From contig CACDNT010000008.1 in the NCBI GenBank assembly GCA_902554195.1, positions 1-36,298 of the forward strand: a stretch of DNA of 36,298 nt, written 5' to 3'. Numbering within the stretch: the stretch's first letter is position 1; each line of letters opens with the position of its first letter. Shown here piece after piece: positions 33,820-36,298 of this stretch. Under the pieces are notes generated by a model that worked only from the letters and a program-made list of their open reading frames with translations, had not been told where the DNA came from and made no database searches. A program made the position numbers and the translations under genes. Source of the stretch: an uncultured Pelagibacteraceae bacterium (lineage in GTDB: Bacteria; Pseudomonadota; Alphaproteobacteria; Pelagibacterales; Pelagibacteraceae).

Positions 33820-35121
33820 TTATCTTCCAATACTATAATATTTAAAACCTTGATTTCTAATTTTCAGTGGAGAGTATATATTCCTCATATCGTAAATAAT
33901 AAATTTTTTACCTTTTACTAAATTCTTAAAATTAATTGACTTAAAATCATTCCATTCTGTATGAATTATTACAAGATCTGAGTCTTTAACAGAGTCTTTG
34001 ATATTATCAATGTAAGAAACATTTTTAATCTTCGAAAATTCTTTTTTAAATCCAGTTGGGTCAAAATATTTAATTTTTGCACCTTTTTTAACTAGAGATG
34101 GGATCATTGATAAACTTGATGAGTCTCTCATATCGTCGGTATTAGCCTTAAATGTAACTCCCAAAAAAGTTATTTTCTTATTTCTGATCTTATTATTCAA
34201 AATTTTGAAAACTCTACCTAACAAAAGATTAGACCGATTTTGGTTAGATTTAATTACTGACTTTATCACAGATAAATTAGTTTTAAATTTATCAGCAGTT
34301 GAGGTTATAGCTTTAGTATCTTTTGGAAAACAAGATCCACCATATGCTGGACCAGCTCTTAAAAAACGACTGCCAATCCTTTTATCTAAACCCATCCCAA
34401 TTGAGATATCTTCGATATTTATTCCTGTTTTTTCACATAAATTTGCAATTTCATTTATGAACGTGATTTTTGTAGCTAAAAAAGCATTGGATGCATATTT
34501 GATTAATTCTGCAGCCCTTCTTGAGGTATGAATATATTGAGCTCCTTTAGAAATTAAAGGTGTATATAAGTTATTCATTATACGGTTAGACTTTTTATCA
34601 TTAGATCCAACAACTATTCGATCAGGAAAAATAAAATCTCGGATAGCCTCACCCTCTCTTAAAAATTCTGGATTTGATACCACAGAGAATTTATTCTTAT
34701 TACTCTTTTTTTTTAATAAAATTTTTTCAATTTCATCACCTGTTGTAACAGGTACTGTTGACTTAGTGACTATTATCTTAAATTTATTAATTGATAGACT
34801 TATCTGTTTTGCTGCTTGAAAAATTTGACTTAGATCTGCACTGTCACCACCTTTTTTAGTTGGCGTTCCAACACAAATAAAAATTATATCAGACTCTTTT
34901 ATGGATTTTTTTAAATCAGATGAAAATTTTAATCTTTTATTTTTATAATTTTTATTTACTAGTTCGGTTAGTCCAGGTTCATAAATAGGAATTTTTCCTT
35001 TAGAAAGTAGATCTATTTTCTTTAAGTCTTTATCGACACAAATTACATCATTGCCCAAGTCTGCAAAACATACACCGCTAACTAAACCTACATAACCAGT
35101 ACCTATCATACAAAGTTTCAT
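33820..35121 (-). CDS. ugd: UDP-glucose 6-dehydrogenase
   Basis: Ugd oxidises UDP-glucose to UDP-glucuronate with NAD, a precursor of surface polysaccharides and uronic-acid lipids. I start at the ATG at 35121 (433 residues) because the Rossmann motif MKLCMIGTGYVGLVSG begins there; the open frame upstream lies inside galU. ICVGTPTKKGG (82-92), VSNPEFLREGEAIRDF with Glu155 (148-163), Lys208 and the catalytic Cys264 in PAYGGSCFPKDT are intact. FLGVTFKANTDDMRDS marks the C-terminal domain. It overlaps galU by 4 bases, which makes a two-gene unit from glucose 1-phosphate to UDP-glucuronate. Confidence 0.95.
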   Translation of the reverse strand: MKLCMIGTGYVGLVSGVCFADLGNDVICVDKDLKKIDLLSKGKIPIYEPGLTELVNKNYKNKRLKFSSDLKKSIKESDIIFICVGTPTKKGGDSADLSQIFQAAKQISLSINKFKIIVTKSTVPVTTGDEIEKILLKKKSNKNKFSVVSNPEFLREGEAIRDFIFPDRIVVGSNDKKSNRIMNNLYTPLISKGAQYIHTSRRAAELIKYASNAFLATKITFINEIANLCEKTGINIEDISIGMGLDKRIGSRFLRAGPAYGGSCFPKDTKAITSTADKFKTNLSVIKSVIKSNQNRSNLLLGRVFKILNNKIRNKKITFLGVTFKANTDDMRDSSSLSMIPSLVKKGAKIKYFDPTGFKKEFSKIKNVSYIDNIKDSVKDSDLVIIHTEWNDFKSINFKNLVKGKKFIIYDMRNIYSPLKIRNQGFKYYSIGR

Positions 35122-35933
35122 GATTTTGCTATTTCTAATGTTGATTTGATATAACCATCCATACTTCCACAATCCAAGTATTTCCCGGTAAAATTATGAG
35201 CGATAAATTTTTCATTGTTTTGTATTAAAGATTGTATTGCGTCAGTGATATGAATTTCACCACCTTTACCTGGTTTTTGATTTAATAATTTAGAAAATAT
35301 TTTTTTTGGAAGAATATATCGTCCTATTACAGCTTTATTTGATGGTGCCTTTGAGATTGAAGGTTTTTCAATAACATCATTTATAAGATAATTATTTTTA
35401 TTCATTTTTTTTCCTAATTTATAAATTCCCCATCGCGAGACAGTTTTTTTTGGGACATTAATACTTGCCATTACAGATGATTTGTAGCGATTATGTATAT
35501 TAATCATAGACTTTGAACAATTTTTCTTAATTATTAAGTCATCTGGTAATAACATAAGAAAAAAATCATCTGTGATAAATTTTTTTGTTTTTAATACTGC
35601 ATCGCCTGTTCCTAGAGGTTTATTTTGATAAACAAATTTAATCATCTTTTTATATTTCAAAATTTTTTTATATTCTTTAATAATTCTAGGATCTTTTTTC
35701 TTTTTAATTATTTTTTTATAAAAGCTGTCCTTGTAAAAATAATCTTTTATCATTCGTTTTTTTTTTGAAATTATAAAAACTATTTTTTTAATACCAGCAT
35801 CTGCACATTCATCTAGAATATACTCAATTCCTGGTTTTCCATTAATAGGAAGGAGTTCTTTCGCAAATATGCTGGTTAAAGGTAATAACCTTGTGCCTAA
35901 ACCAGCTAATGGAATAATTGCTTGTTTAATCAT
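35118..35933 (-). CDS. galU: UTP--glucose-1-phosphate uridylyltransferase
   Basis: GalU makes UDP-glucose from UTP and glucose 1-phosphate. The 271-residue nucleotidyltransferase opens IIPLAGLGTRLLPLTSIFAK, then ELLPINGKPGIEYILDECAD. It has NKPLGTGDAVLKTKKFI near 100-116, MLLPDDLI (metal-binding Asp), VIEKPS and GRYILPKKIF, and KYLDCGSMDGYIKSTLE at the end. In the usual signature the residues after LP read TKxxPKE; here they read TSIFAKE, so one lysine of the pair is replaced. The neighbour ugd supports UDP-glucose as product, though a related sugar nucleotide cannot be excluded. It is divergent from panC across 34 bases. Confidence 0.92.
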   Translation of the reverse strand: MIKQAIIPLAGLGTRLLPLTSIFAKELLPINGKPGIEYILDECADAGIKKIVFIISKKKRMIKDYFYKDSFYKKIIKKKKDPRIIKEYKKILKYKKMIKFVYQNKPLGTGDAVLKTKKFITDDFFLMLLPDDLIIKKNCSKSMINIHNRYKSSVMASINVPKKTVSRWGIYKLGKKMNKNNYLINDVIEKPSISKAPSNKAVIGRYILPKKIFSKLLNQKPGKGGEIHITDAIQSLIQNNEKFIAHNFTGKYLDCGSMDGYIKSTLEIAKS

Positions 35934-35967
35934 TTAAATGTTTTACTTATTAAAATATTTTATACAA

Positions 35968-36298
35968 ATGAAAACTTTATTAAACAATATTGATTTAAAT
36001 GAGGCATTATTTGGCAATTCAAATATTGGATTTGTGCCTACTATGGGTAGCCTTCATGATGGTCACATCTCATTAATTAAAAAATCTTTAAAACTATCCA
36101 ATAAAACCATAGTAAGTATATTCATAAATCCTAAACAATTTAATAACAAAGAAGACTACAAAAAATATCCTAGAAATATAAAAAAAGATCTAAAAATTTT
36201 AAAAAAATTAAAAGTGGATTTTGTTTATTTACCTAAAATTAAAGATATTTATAGAACTAAAAACAAAATAAAGATTAAACTTAACAAACAAGATAAAA
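35968..36298 (+). CDS. panC: Pantothenate synthetase (partial, runs off right edge)
   Basis: PanC joins pantoate and beta-alanine in pantothenate (coenzyme A) synthesis. The first 110 codons are present, from the ATG at 35968. The nucleotide-binding motif [16 protein letters not shown] is at about 21-36 with the HxGH signature. [10 protein letters not shown] and DYKKYPRN follow, and [13 protein letters not shown] near 92-104 fits the family. The frame is open to the window edge. The product leads to coenzyme A, the donor used by AcpS in this window. Confidence 0.95.
   Translation, partial: MKTLLNNIDLNEALFGNSNIGFVPTMGSLHDGHISLIKKSLKLSNKTIVSIFINPKQFNNKEDYKKYPRNIKKDLKILKKLKVDFVYLPKIKDIYRTKNKIKIKLNKQDK

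Noticed and set aside
35122..35172. N-terminal extension of the ugd reading frame
   Set aside because: It reads the end of galU in another frame; the Rossmann motif starts at the ATG at 35121.
35951..35962. 12-base palindrome TAAAATATTTTA between galU and panC
   Set aside because: It contains only A and T in a very AT-rich gap, so it is likely to be chance.
1..36298. CRISPR arrays, insertion sequences, prophage or integrated elements
   Set aside because: I saw no spaced direct repeats, transposase, integrase or phage structural genes; all genes have ordinary housekeeping or transport identities.

Overview
The window looks like a SAR11-type (Pelagibacterales, Alphaproteobacteria) chromosome. 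The DNA is very AT-rich, with proteins full of Lys, Ile and Asn. Gene spacing is usually 0-20 bases or a short overlap. Several gene strings follow alphaproteobacterial order, and a heterotetrameric sarcosine oxidase operon is present. I see no insertion sequence, prophage, CRISPR array or rRNA. There is no gene-free stretch longer than 300 bases; the longest gap (13962-14120) holds a tRNA and a shared promoter region.

Layout, left to right. (1) 1-3313, minus strand: a putative 2-oxoglutarate oxygenase, rpiB, glyA, nrdR and the 5' part of ribD. (2) 3387-4376, plus: hemB, ending on stop bases shared with recO. (3) 4373-11698, minus: a ten-gene string dapA-smpB-folK-rsh-pyrE-pdxJ-acpS-lepB-rnc-recO (lysine/peptidoglycan precursors, ribosome rescue, folate, ppGpp, pyrimidine, vitamin B6, ACP activation, secretion, RNA processing, recombination). 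(4) 11742-13961, plus: a lytic transglycosylase, converging on tRNA-Ser(GCU). (5) 14121-20788, plus: soxB-soxD-soxA-soxG, then an amino-acid/betaine-type binding protein and one ABC permease without an ATPase. (6) 20785-27386, minus: gatC-gatA-gatB (amidotransferase for Gln/Asn-tRNA), an O-methyltransferase coupled to the tRNA hydroxylase trhO, a frameshifted MATE transporter gene and a secreted nuclease. (7) 27437-33816, plus: ruvX, pyrB, a dihydroorotase-like gene lacking the metal HxH motif, plsY, topA and a RidA-family gene. (8) 33820-35933, minus: galU and ugd (UDP-glucuronate supply). (9) 35968-end, plus: 5' part of panC.

How the genes connect. Sarcosine oxidase turns N-methylglycine into glycine plus a one-carbon unit on tetrahydrofolate. 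GlyA, in the first operon, interconverts glycine and serine with the same folate pool. The binding protein and permease behind sox may import a related substrate. trhO and the adjacent methyltransferase could form a two-step modification of tRNA U34 next to the tRNA-charging genes gatCAB.

Most notable points: the trhO-methyltransferase pair; paired dyads in front of the sox operon; a permease that starts with a lipoprotein signal; a PyrC-like protein without its HxH metal site; an Rsh protein missing the region between TGS and ACT; NrdR with two CxC knuckles; and a MATE gene broken at a 9-base homopolymer. No clearly new multi-gene system was found.
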